The notes under the pieces: generated by a model | What the model was told of the DNA's origin: nothing | The model's database searches: none | What the model saw: the letters and a program-made list of their open reading frames with translations, nothing else | Part shown: one piece after another, positions 53,045 through 60,591 of the stretch | Position numbering within the stretch: position 1 is the first letter of the stretch | Layout: every line of letters starts with the position of its first letter | Made by a program: the position numbers and the translations under genes | Origin: CAYURP01 sp964447175 | GTDB taxonomy: Bacteria; Zixibacteria; MSB-5A5; SM23-73-2 | Assembly: GCA_964447175.1 (NCBI GenBank) | Contig: CAYURP010000001.1 | Coordinates: forward strand, 79,951 to 143,950 | Length of the DNA: 64,000 nt | Reading direction: 5' to 3'

Positions 53045-54763
53045 TCACCCATCCATCATGGCCACAGCTGCCAGGCCGTTGGATTTATTGTATATATAGC
53101 TCAGATTGCCGAAGAAATTCCATTTGGGGGTGGGTGTGAGATTAAACGAGAAAGTGGGCTGCAGTTTGGTCTGTTTTAGATCCAGAGTGTCAATGTCGCT
53201 GTTAGTTCCCAGGCTGGCCCTTAAACTGGCAGAAAGGCTGGCTTTGGGGCTGGGTCTCAGGTTTAGATTCAGCTCCACTCCGTTAACCAGGGTGGGTTGG
53301 TTGGTTACCTGTCCGTATCTCAATTCCTCACGCTGATAGTAATAGAAGGGTGAGGGATAGTTCTTACCCGGATTTTCGAAGATCAGATTATAGGGGGCAG
53401 GATTTTTTATGCTTTCCAGGAAAAACTTAAGGAGCCCGGTGAATTTAGAAGTGGGCCGGTATTTTCCTCCTATGGAGAATTTGAGCTTATTGGTTTTTTC
53501 ATCTGCGCCCGCTTCAGGATAGTCATCTCTTTTTATCTGCTGGTATCCTGCTGAAAATGAAAGCCGGTATTTCCTCTGGGGCTGGTAGATGAATTCAGCT
53601 GAACCTTTAGCCTCGGTTCGGGTGAGATTGGAATAACGAATGAAGTCGAATTGTTCAGAATCTTCTAGTGCAGGATCTGTCTTCCCCCAAGGTGGATTGT
53701 CAACTCCTACTGTGTCGTTTTCGATTCGGTTTAGCGAGGCTTGTGCAATGAATTTGGTTTTTAAGCTGGGATTCACCACGTACTTCAAAGTCCCGCCGTT
53801 ACTTTTAATTTCCAAGCCTTCGGAGATGTTCTTGGCCTGGGAGTTGGTGAAACTACCGAAAATTTTGCTTTTCCCCATTTGGGTTGAAACCTTGACCGTA
53901 TGAGCCAGCTTCTGGTTCTGGGAGAGTTTGCCAAATGGGACCTCTTCTCCGCTGAAAATAACCCTGCCCGAAAGATCAGTGCCATTGATGGGGTTTTGAG
54001 CTGTGTCGTAAAACGCAACTGGCACGGGCGCTTCCGATTTGAAAGAGCGAAAACTGAACATATAGGACAGAAACACATTACTTGGATTAATTTCAAATCC
54101 CAGGGATGCGGAATGGGTGCGGCGGTCAACATCCACTGATTTGGAGACCAAATGGCAGGAGGAGCAGTGCATGGACACTATTTTTTGATCCTCCCCTTTC
54201 TCCAGAATGGAACGGTGAGCTGCAATGAGTTTCAGTTTGGCTTTGCCGGGCACTTTGACTTCAAAGTCCGATTTTATCTGATGCCGGGTATAACCGAAAT
54301 CGGCATTGGGAGTTTGATCCTCATGGGTAACCATTTTCCCTCCACCGGGTGGGGAGGCGGATTGATTTGTGGCCTCCCGGACCATCAGATTACTCAAAAG
54401 ATCTTTCTCCCTCTGTCGGTAAAATGAACTATAGGATACCTTTCCGGATAGAACCTCTTTTGATCTTCCCGAAAGCTCAAGTGAAATTCTTTTGGAGTCG
54501 TAGTAATGCCCGGAGAACCAGAGATTTTTTTCACCTTTATAGCCGGAGTAATTCAGCAAAACCTCAGGTAAAGCACCCTCTTTTCCACTATCGAACTCTC
54601 CCACCTTTTTGTAGAAATCGTTGAGTCCGGTATAGTGACCCCCTAACCAGAGGCTCCAGCTGGAAAAACTTGGCTCATCCTGGGAGAATGTGGGAGAGGA
54701 GGAAATCAACAGCCCGACTATTATCAACAAACTAATTAAAACGCATACGTCTGTTTTTTTCAT
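53045..54763 (-). CDS. mtrB: MtrB/PioB family decaheme-associated outer membrane protein (interrupted)
   Basis: The 572-residue product has a signal peptide ('..SSSPTFSQDEP'), an N-terminal extension and many barrel strands ('KYRLSFSAGYQQIKRDD', 'PTFSFNLTPTPKWNFFGNL'). A C-x-x-C-H ('MHCSSCH', near residue 199) could bind a haem inside or below the barrel. MtrB porins hold a decaheme cytochrome and pass electrons across the outer membrane to iron or electrodes. It starts 11 bp before the cytochrome gene's end; both share a promoter. The frame ends at a TGA where the next codons continue the barrel, so the gene is probably damaged or read through; TGG for Trp is the likely original. AGGAGAGGAAT precedes the ATG. 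Confidence 0.82.
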   Translation of the reverse strand: MKKTDVCVLISLLIIVGLLISSSPTFSQDEPSFSSWSLWLGGHYTGLNDFYKKVGEFDSGKEGALPEVLLNYSGYKGEKNLWFSGHYYDSKRISLELSGRSKEVLSGKVSYSSFYRQREKDLLSNLMVREATNQSASPPGGGKMVTHEDQTPNADFGYTRHQIKSDFEVKVPGKAKLKLIAAHRSILEKGEDQKIVSMHCSSCHLVSKSVDVDRRTHSASLGFEINPSNVFLSYMFSFRSFKSEAPVPVAFYDTAQNPINGTDLSGRVIFSGEEVPFGKLSQNQKLAHTVKVSTQMGKSKIFGSFTNSQAKNISEGLEIKSNGGTLKYVVNPSLKTKFIAQASLNRIENDTVGVDNPPWGKTDPALEDSEQFDFIRYSNLTRTEAKGSAEFIYQPQRKYRLSFSAGYQQIKRDDYPEAGADEKTNKLKFSIGGKYRPTSKFTGLLKFFLESIKNPAPYNLIFENPGKNYPSPFYYYQREELRYGQVTNQPTLVNGVELNLNLRPSPKASLSASLRASLGTNSDIDTLDLKQTKLQPTFSFNLTPTPKWNFFGNLSYIYNKSNGLAAVAMMDG

Positions 54764-54773
54764 ATTCCTCTCC

Positions 54774-55727
54774 TTATCTTGTTAATGCTTTTCCAGCACC
54801 TGAAGTGGACTGGGATGGAAGGTCGGATCCATGAATCTCGGAGTGGCACTGAGTGCATTTGGTCAGAAAAGCTTCCTTCATGCCTTCCTTTGTGGATAAG
54901 CCTGACCTCTCAGGGTGCAGGGGAACTGTAAATTCTCCCTCCACTCCTAAAAGTGTGGTATGAAAATGCATGGAATGGCAGGACAAACACAAAAAGGGTT
55001 CGTTCTGCACAAGCATTTTGTCAGCCACGGTTCCGTGAGGGTCATGGCAGATTTTGCAGTCCTCATTGACCGGATCATGCTCGAAAATAAAGGGTCCCTG
55101 AAGAGAGGAGTGGCAGGAGAAACAGAGTTCGCGGCTATCGCCTCCGAAAGCGTGTTTAACTTCCCCGGAGTGAGGTGAATGACAATCCGAACAGCTGATC
55201 ACGCCCTCCAAAACTGGATGATGTGAAGGCATCTGAGCCTGAGCCATCTTATCAGGATGACAGCCAAAACAGAGCTGGGGCTGTGGTTTAGCTAAAAGAC
55301 TCTTCTCCTGGGAGTGAATCCTGTGGCAGTCGCTGCATCCCCCTGCCATTTCGGAATGGGTTGAGCCGAGCCAGGAAGTGAAATCTATACCCCGGTGACA
55401 ATTAAGGCACAGGTTTACTCCAGTGCGGGTATAATCTCTGGCGGGATTAATAATCAAGGCTACATCTCCTTCCTCTGCGTGCCGGGAACCAGGACCATGA
55501 CATGATTCACAGGTATTCCCATCTCCCACGGACAGGCGGGCATGGATATTATCTTTAAATCCCTCAGTGATATCCTCATGACAGGCTGAGCAAACCTCAT
55601 CCCCCACCACCACTGCAGCGGGAGGGGAATCTCCCAATACATAAGCTGCTGAAATAAGAAGAAAAGAGAAGATGAAAAGATAAACCCCTACTTTAAATCG
55701 AAGTGGGGTGAATTTTAGAATTCTCAA
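54774..55727 (-). CDS. DmsE/MtrA-like decaheme c-type cytochrome
   Basis: The 317-residue periplasmic protein has a signal peptide ('IFSFLLISAAYVLGDSP') and exactly ten C-x-x-C-H haem motifs: CSACH, CESCH, CLNCH, CSDCH, CFGCH, CSDCH, CFSCH, CKICH, CLSCH and CTQCH. Extra His residues can be distal ligands. It fits the DmsE/MtrA family, which carries electrons from inner-membrane quinol oxidation to the outer-membrane porin. The start is TTG with AAGGAGGT upstream. It is followed by the MtrB-like porin gene, so the two form a porin-cytochrome unit. There is no MtrC-type outer cytochrome here. Confidence 0.93.
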   Translation of the reverse strand: MRILKFTPLRFKVGVYLFIFSFLLISAAYVLGDSPPAAVVVGDEVCSACHEDITEGFKDNIHARLSVGDGNTCESCHGPGSRHAEEGDVALIINPARDYTRTGVNLCLNCHRGIDFTSWLGSTHSEMAGGCSDCHRIHSQEKSLLAKPQPQLCFGCHPDKMAQAQMPSHHPVLEGVISCSDCHSPHSGEVKHAFGGDSRELCFSCHSSLQGPFIFEHDPVNEDCKICHDPHGTVADKMLVQNEPFLCLSCHSMHFHTTLLGVEGEFTVPLHPERSGLSTKEGMKEAFLTKCTQCHSEIHGSDLPSQSTSGAGKALTR

Positions 55728-55846
55728 TATATACCTCCTTTCCTTGTATGTATCAGGTCATTGTTTCTTGATTTGAACATTTCTATAAGCCTCTTGCATG
55801 AAGTAAATCTATATAATATTGCCAGATTACCTACATAGTATAACTT

Positions 55847-55875
55847 ATTTTAGGAATTGGTTATAATTTTGTCAA
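55847..55875 (-). promoter_or_regulatory. Strong promoter for cytochrome-porin operon
   Basis: On the minus strand, TTGACA (55870-55875) and TAAAAT (55847-55852) are 17 bp apart. The leader to the TTG start is about 115 nt. The rest of the 313-bp divergent spacer (55728-56040) shows nothing else. Confidence 0.7.
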
Positions 55876-56040
55876 GGGGAAAATGAATTGAATACTGTGT
55901 TAATCTTGATTCTAAAACTTCTCAATCAAACATTCACAGCTTTAAATCATTGTCTTCTGATGGTTTAGAAATCATCACTAAAAAAGATTGACTCATTTTA
56001 TTTTGGAATTATCTTTAGTTGAATATAGAACAAAAGAGCT

Positions 56041-57171
56041 ATGAGAAGGAATATTAAAATTTTCAGCATCCTGGGGATCGATATCTATATCCATTATTCC
56101 TGGTTCATAATTTTAGCTTTGGTTACCTATAGCCTGGCATTCTCATATTTTCCTGCTCAGCTCCCGGGTCAAACCAAATCCACCTATTGGTTAATGGGTG
56201 GAGTATCTGCCCTGCTTTTGTTTGCCTCTGTTTTGCTGCACGAGCTGGCTCATTCGGTAGTTGCCAGAGAGGGTAAGCTAAAAGTAGATAAAATCGTTCT
56301 TTTCCTGTTCGGGGGTGTTTCCCAAATAGCAGAGGAACCTAAATCAGCCAAAGAGGAATTCAAAATGGCCTTTGCCGGTCCTCTGATAAGCTTTATTTTA
56401 GCTGGGATTTTCGGGATAATCTGGGTATTTATTATGTTGCCTCTCAGGCACCAGGTCTTAAGCTCCATATTCAGCTATCTGGCCATTATCAATCTGATCT
56501 TAGGTGTTTTTAATCTTCTGCCCGGCTTCCCCCTGGATGGGGGGAGGATCCTGAGAGCTTACTGGTGGAATAAAACTAAAGATCTTCACCGGGCAACTCT
56601 TCTGGCTACTAATGCGGGCAAAGGACTGTCCATATTAATGATTCTTCTGGGCGCCTTCCAGATCTTCGCTGGATATCTTATTGGTGGTGTCTGGCTGATT
56701 TTTATCGGATTTTTCCTGCGCCAGGCTGCTGAAGCCGGGTATCAAAGGGTAATGGTTCAAGATCTCCTTTCCGGAGTTAAAGTAAAAGAGCTGATGAGCC
56801 AGAACCCGGTCTGTGTTTCCCCGGAGATGAGCGTCTCCCAGGTGGTGGAGGAATACTTTATGAGGTACCGCTATACCAGTTTTCCTGTTTGTCAATCGGG
56901 TCAGGTTCTGGGAATCATCACCTTGCAATCTGTTAAGGAAATCCCCAGGGAGAATTGGAAGGATGAAACTATCAGAGACAGTTTCACGCCAGTTTCTCCT
57001 GAGCACATACTTCACCCTGAAGATGAAACAATTGAGGCTTTAAGAAAGATCATCACCAGCGACCTGGGAAGATTACCTGTGGTGGAAAATAACCGGATTG
57101 TGGGTATTCTGAGCAGAAAAGATGTAATGAACCTGTTGGTGATCAAAACGGATCTGGCATTCCGAAAGTAA
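56041..57171 (+). CDS. Site-2 protease (M50) with two CBS domains
   Basis: The 376-residue membrane protease has six hydrophobic segments. The zinc motif is H67-E-L-A-H71 in 'LLHELAHSVVAR', and the second ligand motif 'NLLPGFPLDGGRIL' is near residue 160. Two CBS domains follow (about 245-370, 'LMSQNPVCVSPEMSVSQVV', 'NRIVGILSRKDVMNLL'). Such Rip-type proteases cut membrane regulators in the bilayer; CBS domains sense adenine nucleotides. The target is unknown. It is divergent from the cytochrome operon, with no predicted anti-sigma factor nearby. Confidence 0.92.
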   Translation: MRRNIKIFSILGIDIYIHYSWFIILALVTYSLAFSYFPAQLPGQTKSTYWLMGGVSALLLFASVLLHELAHSVVAREGKLKVDKIVLFLFGGVSQIAEEPKSAKEEFKMAFAGPLISFILAGIFGIIWVFIMLPLRHQVLSSIFSYLAIINLILGVFNLLPGFPLDGGRILRAYWWNKTKDLHRATLLATNAGKGLSILMILLGAFQIFAGYLIGGVWLIFIGFFLRQAAEAGYQRVMVQDLLSGVKVKELMSQNPVCVSPEMSVSQVVEEYFMRYRYTSFPVCQSGQVLGIITLQSVKEIPRENWKDETIRDSFTPVSPEHILHPEDETIEALRKIITSDLGRLPVVENNRIVGILSRKDVMNLLVIKTDLAFRK

Positions 57172-57259
57172 TCTATCTAATCTGAAAATGTCCCGTGGTG
57201 TCATATTCTCTCTTCAAAGGCCGAGAGTGTTCAAAAAATCAAAGGGAAAATAATCTTTA

Positions 57260-57919
57260 ATGATTAAGGTCCTTTTTAAAAATAGGGTGGATGCGGGTCA
57301 AAATCTTGCCCAGGCTTTGAAGGAGATGAAGCTGGATTTTAAAAAGCCGATTGTACTTGGAATTCCCCGGGGCGGGATTCCCGTAGGGTATGTTTTAGCC
57401 AAAACCTTAGGCTGTGAGCTGGATACTATTGTTTTAAGAAAAATTCCCATCCCCTCAGATCCAGAGGCAGGATATGGTGCGGTAACAATAGATCGAACGG
57501 TTATCCTCAACCAGGAGATGCTCCCTCATCTTCGCCTATCAAAGGAGGAGATGGATCAGGGAATTGAATCGGTTTATCAGGAGGTTAAAAGAAGAAATCA
57601 GCTATATCGAGAGGGAAGACCTTTCCCGGAACTTAAAGGAAGATCGGTTATCCTGACCGATGATGGTTTAGCCACAGGTTACACCATGCTGGGGGCAATC
57701 AAGTTCTGCCGGAATAAAAAGCCAAAAGAGATCATCGTGGCAGTGCCAGTAGCCTCAGACAGTGCAGCGGAGTTGATTGAACCTGAAGCTGATCAGTTTA
57801 TCGTTTTGCATATCAGCCACTCGTTTTATTTTGCAGTAGCCTCTTTTTACCAAAGATTTGAAGATATGTTGGATGATGAAGTGGTCGAAATTTTGGAGAA
57901 AAGCAAAAAAAAGGATTAA
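57260..57919 (+). CDS. Phosphoribosyltransferase-family protein
   Basis: The 219-residue protein carries the PRPP-binding loop 'VILTDDGLATGYTMLGAIKF' and 'VLGIPRGGIPVGYVLAKTL'. It belongs to a family with unknown substrate, often annotated as phosphoribosyltransferase, distinct from Hpt/Apt. It is 14 bp before the wrbA-like gene, so the two may be cotranscribed. Confidence 0.88.
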   Translation: MIKVLFKNRVDAGQNLAQALKEMKLDFKKPIVLGIPRGGIPVGYVLAKTLGCELDTIVLRKIPIPSDPEAGYGAVTIDRTVILNQEMLPHLRLSKEEMDQGIESVYQEVKRRNQLYREGRPFPELKGRSVILTDDGLATGYTMLGAIKFCRNKKPKEIIVAVPVASDSAAELIEPEADQFIVLHISHSFYFAVASFYQRFEDMLDDEVVEILEKSKKKD

Positions 57920-57933
57920 CAAGGAGGTAAAGG

Positions 57934-58542
57934 GTGAAAATCTTGGTTGTCTATTACAGTATGTATGGTAATGTTTTTAAGCTGGCTCAGGCTGTAGCTT
58001 TGGGTACTAAAGAGGTAGAGGGAACTCATGTTAACCTGAAGACTGTGCCTGAGCTGGTTCCTCAGGAGATAATTGACAAATCTCCTGCTGTTAAAAAAGC
58101 AAAGGAGGAGCAGAAAGATATCCCCATTGCTACAATGGATGATCTGGCTGAAGCTGATGGGGTGATATTTGGCTCCCCTACCAGATTTGGTAATATGTGC
58201 GCTCAGCTCAGACAGTTTCTGGATCAAACCGGAGGTTTGTGGCAAAAGGGTGCTCTGATAGGAAAGCCTGCTGGTTTTTTCTGCAGCACCGGAACACTGC
58301 ACGGGGGACAGGAGACTACCCTGGTCTCCATGATGCTGACTCCAATCCATCATGGAATGCTCATTGTGGGACTTCCTCCTTCCGAAGAAAAGCTTTATGT
58401 GACCAAAGGCGGCGGTTCGTTCTATGGAGCCAGCTCGGTTTCAGGGGGGAAGGCGGATAAACCACCTACTGAAGATGACCTTGATCTGGCTAAAGCCTTA
58501 GGTAAAAGGGTGGCAGAAATTGCCAGGAAGTTAAGGTCATAG
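57934..58542 (+). CDS. wrbA: NAD(P)H:quinone oxidoreductase, WrbA type
   Basis: The 202-residue flavodoxin-like protein has the FMN loop 'YYSMYGNVFKLAQAVA', 'FGSPTRFGNMCAQLRQFLDQ' and 'FCSTGTLHGGQETTLVSMM'. WrbA reduces quinones by two electrons, avoiding semiquinone radicals. The start is GTG with AAGGAGG upstream. It is followed 1 bp later by rtcA. Confidence 0.94.
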   Translation: MKILVVYYSMYGNVFKLAQAVALGTKEVEGTHVNLKTVPELVPQEIIDKSPAVKKAKEEQKDIPIATMDDLAEADGVIFGSPTRFGNMCAQLRQFLDQTGGLWQKGALIGKPAGFFCSTGTLHGGQETTLVSMMLTPIHHGMLIVGLPPSEEKLYVTKGGGSFYGASSVSGGKADKPPTEDDLDLAKALGKRVAEIARKLRS

Positions 58543-58543
58543 A

Positions 58544-59611
58544 ATGACAATGAGAATAGACGGAAGTTACGGTGAGGGTGGAGGTCAGATCCTGCGCACT
58601 ACACTCTCCTTAGCTTCTGTGCTGAAAAAAGAAGTCCAGATACAAGATATCAGAAAAGGGAGAAAAGTACCCGGACTTCAACCCCAGCATCTAACCTGCG
58701 TGGATGCCTGCAAGGAGATAACAGATGCCGAAGTAGAAGGGAATAAACTCCAGTCACTGGCACTGAGATTTTCCCCGAAAACCATAAAAGGAGGAAAGTT
58801 TATTTTCGATGTAGCTAAGATAAAAGGGAGCGCAGGTTCGGTCTCTCTGGTACTGCAAAGCATTCTCCTCCCACTCCTTTTCGTTGAAAAACCCTCAGAA
58901 GTTGTAATTAAAGGCGGTACCCACGTTTCCTGGAGCCCTGCTTTTACCTATCTTCAACAAGTATTTTTCCCCACAATCAGAAAAATGGGGTGTGAGGTTA
59001 ATGGAAAAATAGCAAAATGGGGGTGGTATCCTAAAGGTGGAGGAGAGGTCACTTTTTTGATTAATCCTTTAGAAAAATTTCTGCCCTTAAATTTATTGGA
59101 AAGGGGAAAGTTGCTTAAACTTTCCGGAATCTCATCTGTTTCCAATCTCCCCATCTCAATAGCAAAGCGTCAGAGGGATCAGGCTTATAGGATCTTGAAA
59201 GAAAAAAAATTCTCTTCAGAAATTGAATTGGTGGATGCTCCCTCTTTGGGTAAGGGGACTTTTTTCTTTATTCTGGCGGAGTTTGAAAATAGCCTGGCAG
59301 GTTTCAGTTCTCTGGGAGAAATCAAAAAAAGGGCAGAAACAGTGGCAGAGGAAGCATGTGAGCAATTTTTTGAATTTATGGAATCAAATGCTGCCCTTGA
59401 AAAGCATTTAGCTGATCAGCTCATTCCCTATCTGTCACTTACAGGCGATAAATCCTCTTTTACTGTTTCATCTGTTTCCCAGCATCTTTTGACCAATATC
59501 TGGGTGGTGAAAAACTTCCTTCCCGTAAGAATAGAAGTAGAGGGAAAAGAAGGAGAAAAAGGTAAAATATTAATCGATTCATCTGAGATTAAGAATAAAA
59601 TAAGAATTTAA
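58544..59611 (+). CDS. rtcA: RNA 3'-terminal phosphate cyclase
   Basis: The 355-residue enzyme has 'IDGSYGEGGGQILRTTLSLA', the signature region 'KGGTHVSWSPAFTYLQQVF', 'GWYPKGGGEVTF' and catalytic His in 'KHLADQLIPY'. RtcA uses ATP to convert RNA 3'-phosphate to a 2',3'-cyclic phosphate, usually for tRNA repair with RtcB. RtcB and RtcR are not in this window. ATG at 58550 could be an alternative start. It is in the wrbA transcript. Confidence 0.94.
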   Translation: MTMRIDGSYGEGGGQILRTTLSLASVLKKEVQIQDIRKGRKVPGLQPQHLTCVDACKEITDAEVEGNKLQSLALRFSPKTIKGGKFIFDVAKIKGSAGSVSLVLQSILLPLLFVEKPSEVVIKGGTHVSWSPAFTYLQQVFFPTIRKMGCEVNGKIAKWGWYPKGGGEVTFLINPLEKFLPLNLLERGKLLKLSGISSVSNLPISIAKRQRDQAYRILKEKKFSSEIELVDAPSLGKGTFFFILAEFENSLAGFSSLGEIKKRAETVAEEACEQFFEFMESNAALEKHLADQLIPYLSLTGDKSSFTVSSVSQHLLTNIWVVKNFLPVRIEVEGKEGEKGKILIDSSEIKNKIRI

Positions 59612-59702
59612 AAAATTCCTTGATTTCGGTTTTATAATTGCTATTATTCAAAATGTGATTTTTACAACTAAAAGCTATGAACTATTGACTATGGACCATC
59701 AT

Positions 59703-59775
59703 GGGGCAGTAGCTCAGCTGGGAGAGCATCTCGTTCGCAACGAGAAGGTCGGCGGTTCGAATCCGCTCTGCTCCA
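59703..59775 (+). tRNA. tRNA-Ala(CGC)
   Basis: The acceptor arms are GGGGCAG and CTGCTCC with discriminator A. The D-arm has TAGCTCAGCTGGGAGAGC, the anticodon loop is TTCGCAA (anticodon CGC) in the stem TCTCG/CGAGA, and the T-arm ends GGTTCGAATCC. The G3-U70 pair, the alanine identity element, is present. CCA is not encoded. Confidence 0.93.
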
Positions 59776-59800
59776 GAAATTCGCTGAAGCGAATTTCTGG
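59773..59800 (+). terminator. Perfect 12-bp hairpin overlapping the tRNA-Ala 3' end
   Basis: CCAGAAATTCGC pairs with GCGAATTTCTGG around TGAA. It takes in the last bases of the tRNA. It could be a tRNA terminator, although no U-run follows, or an inserted hairpin. Confidence 0.45.
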
Positions 59801-59838
59801 TTATTGGTTATTGGTGGATAGTAGATGGTGTTAAAAAA

Positions 59839-60201
59839 ATGGGTTCAGAAGAAGTTTTTAGCTTTGAGAAGTTGAGAGTTTACCAAGGATCTTTGGATTT
59901 TTCAAAGGAAATGTACAAATTGACAAAAAAGTTCCCTAAAGATGAAATCTTCGGAGTAACTTCCCAGCTTAGAAGAGCTGCCACCTCTGTTCCGCTGAAT
60001 ATCGCAGAGGGAAGTAGTTTGACCAAAAAGGAGTTTAAAAGTTATTTAAGAAGGTCAAGAACATCACTTTATGAATGTGTGCCTCTCTTGAATATAGCTT
60101 TAGAGAATAGATATATCTCTGAAGTTCAGTTCAAAGCTATGTATCAGGATTCTATTAAGTTAGCAAAATCCATTAGCGCATTAATTGGTGCTGTGAAATA
60201 A
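59839..60201 (+). CDS. Four-helix bundle protein (23S rRNA IVS/S23 family)
   Basis: The 120-residue protein matches the four-helix-bundle family: 'FEKLRVYQGSLDFSKEMYKL', 'QLRRAATSVPLNIAEGSSL' and 'KSYLRRSRTSLYECVPLLNI'. The family is encoded within 23S rRNA intervening sequences of some bacteria and as repeat-flanked genes in many FCB genomes. It binds no known target. Similar AT-rich repeats ('TATGAACTATTGACTATGGA', 'TATGAACCATAAACCATTGA') lie before it at 59675-59700 and after it at 60209-60236. Confidence 0.85.
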   Translation: MGSEEVFSFEKLRVYQGSLDFSKEMYKLTKKFPKDEIFGVTSQLRRAATSVPLNIAEGSSLTKKEFKSYLRRSRTSLYECVPLLNIALENRYISEVQFKAMYQDSIKLAKSISALIGAVK

Positions 60202-60237
60202 CTTTTACCAATAACTATGAACCATAAACCATTGACT

Positions 60238-60258
60238 AAAATTGCGAAGCAATTTTTT
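60238..60258 (+). terminator. Terminator before SRP RNA
   Basis: AAAATTGC-GAA-GCAATTTT is followed by TT; a short Rho-independent terminator at the end of the four-helix gene. Confidence 0.55.
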
Positions 60259-60531
60259 CTCTCGTGCTAGACGGGGAGCTAGCGGTGCCCTGTAGCCCGG
60301 AATCCGCTACACCGGGGTCGAATCCCCACTTGAGGTTTTCTGCTTTTTGAAAGGAGTTTTGAGCAAGTGATGATGAAGGTCAGGTCCTGCGCAACACAAG
60401 GTCGCCCAACCCCGTCAGGACCGGAAGGTAGCAGCGGTAAGCGATTCTTGGGTGTGCCGCGGGTTAGCCTGGCTGGAGTTAACTACCCAGAGCCCTTTAA
60501 AAAAAGAAAATCAAGGGTGGGTGCACGGGAG
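60259..60531 (+). ncRNA. ffs: Large (Bacillus-type) SRP RNA with Alu domain
   Basis: The 5' part (CTCTCGTGCTAGACGGGGAG, then CGGTGCCCTGTAGCCCGGAA) follows the Alu-domain start of B. subtilis scRNA (CTTTCGTGCTAGGTGGGGAG, then CGGTTCCCTGTA). The closing helix is CTCTCGTGC (60259-60267) with GCACGGGAG (60523-60531). The domain IV core at 60414-60435 reads GTCAGGACCGGAAGGTAGC with the GGAA tetraloop. The total length is 273 nt. The RNA forms the signal recognition particle with Ffh. The ffs-dnaX-ybaB-recR order is a well-known conserved cluster. Confidence 0.9.
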
Positions 60532-60591
60532 ATCTTAGTATACGGAAAACGGTATACAGAAAACAGCCAAAAGCAAGAAAGGCTTTAAGAG

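Noticed and set aside
53020..53047. Selenocysteine decoding of the TGA in the MtrB-like gene
   Set aside because: A small hairpin (GGCGT/ACGCC) follows, but it starts two bases after the TGA, too close for a bacterial SECIS, and homologues are not known to use selenocysteine in a barrel.
60367..60588. 73-codon plus-strand frame
   Set aside because: It lies inside the SRP RNA gene.
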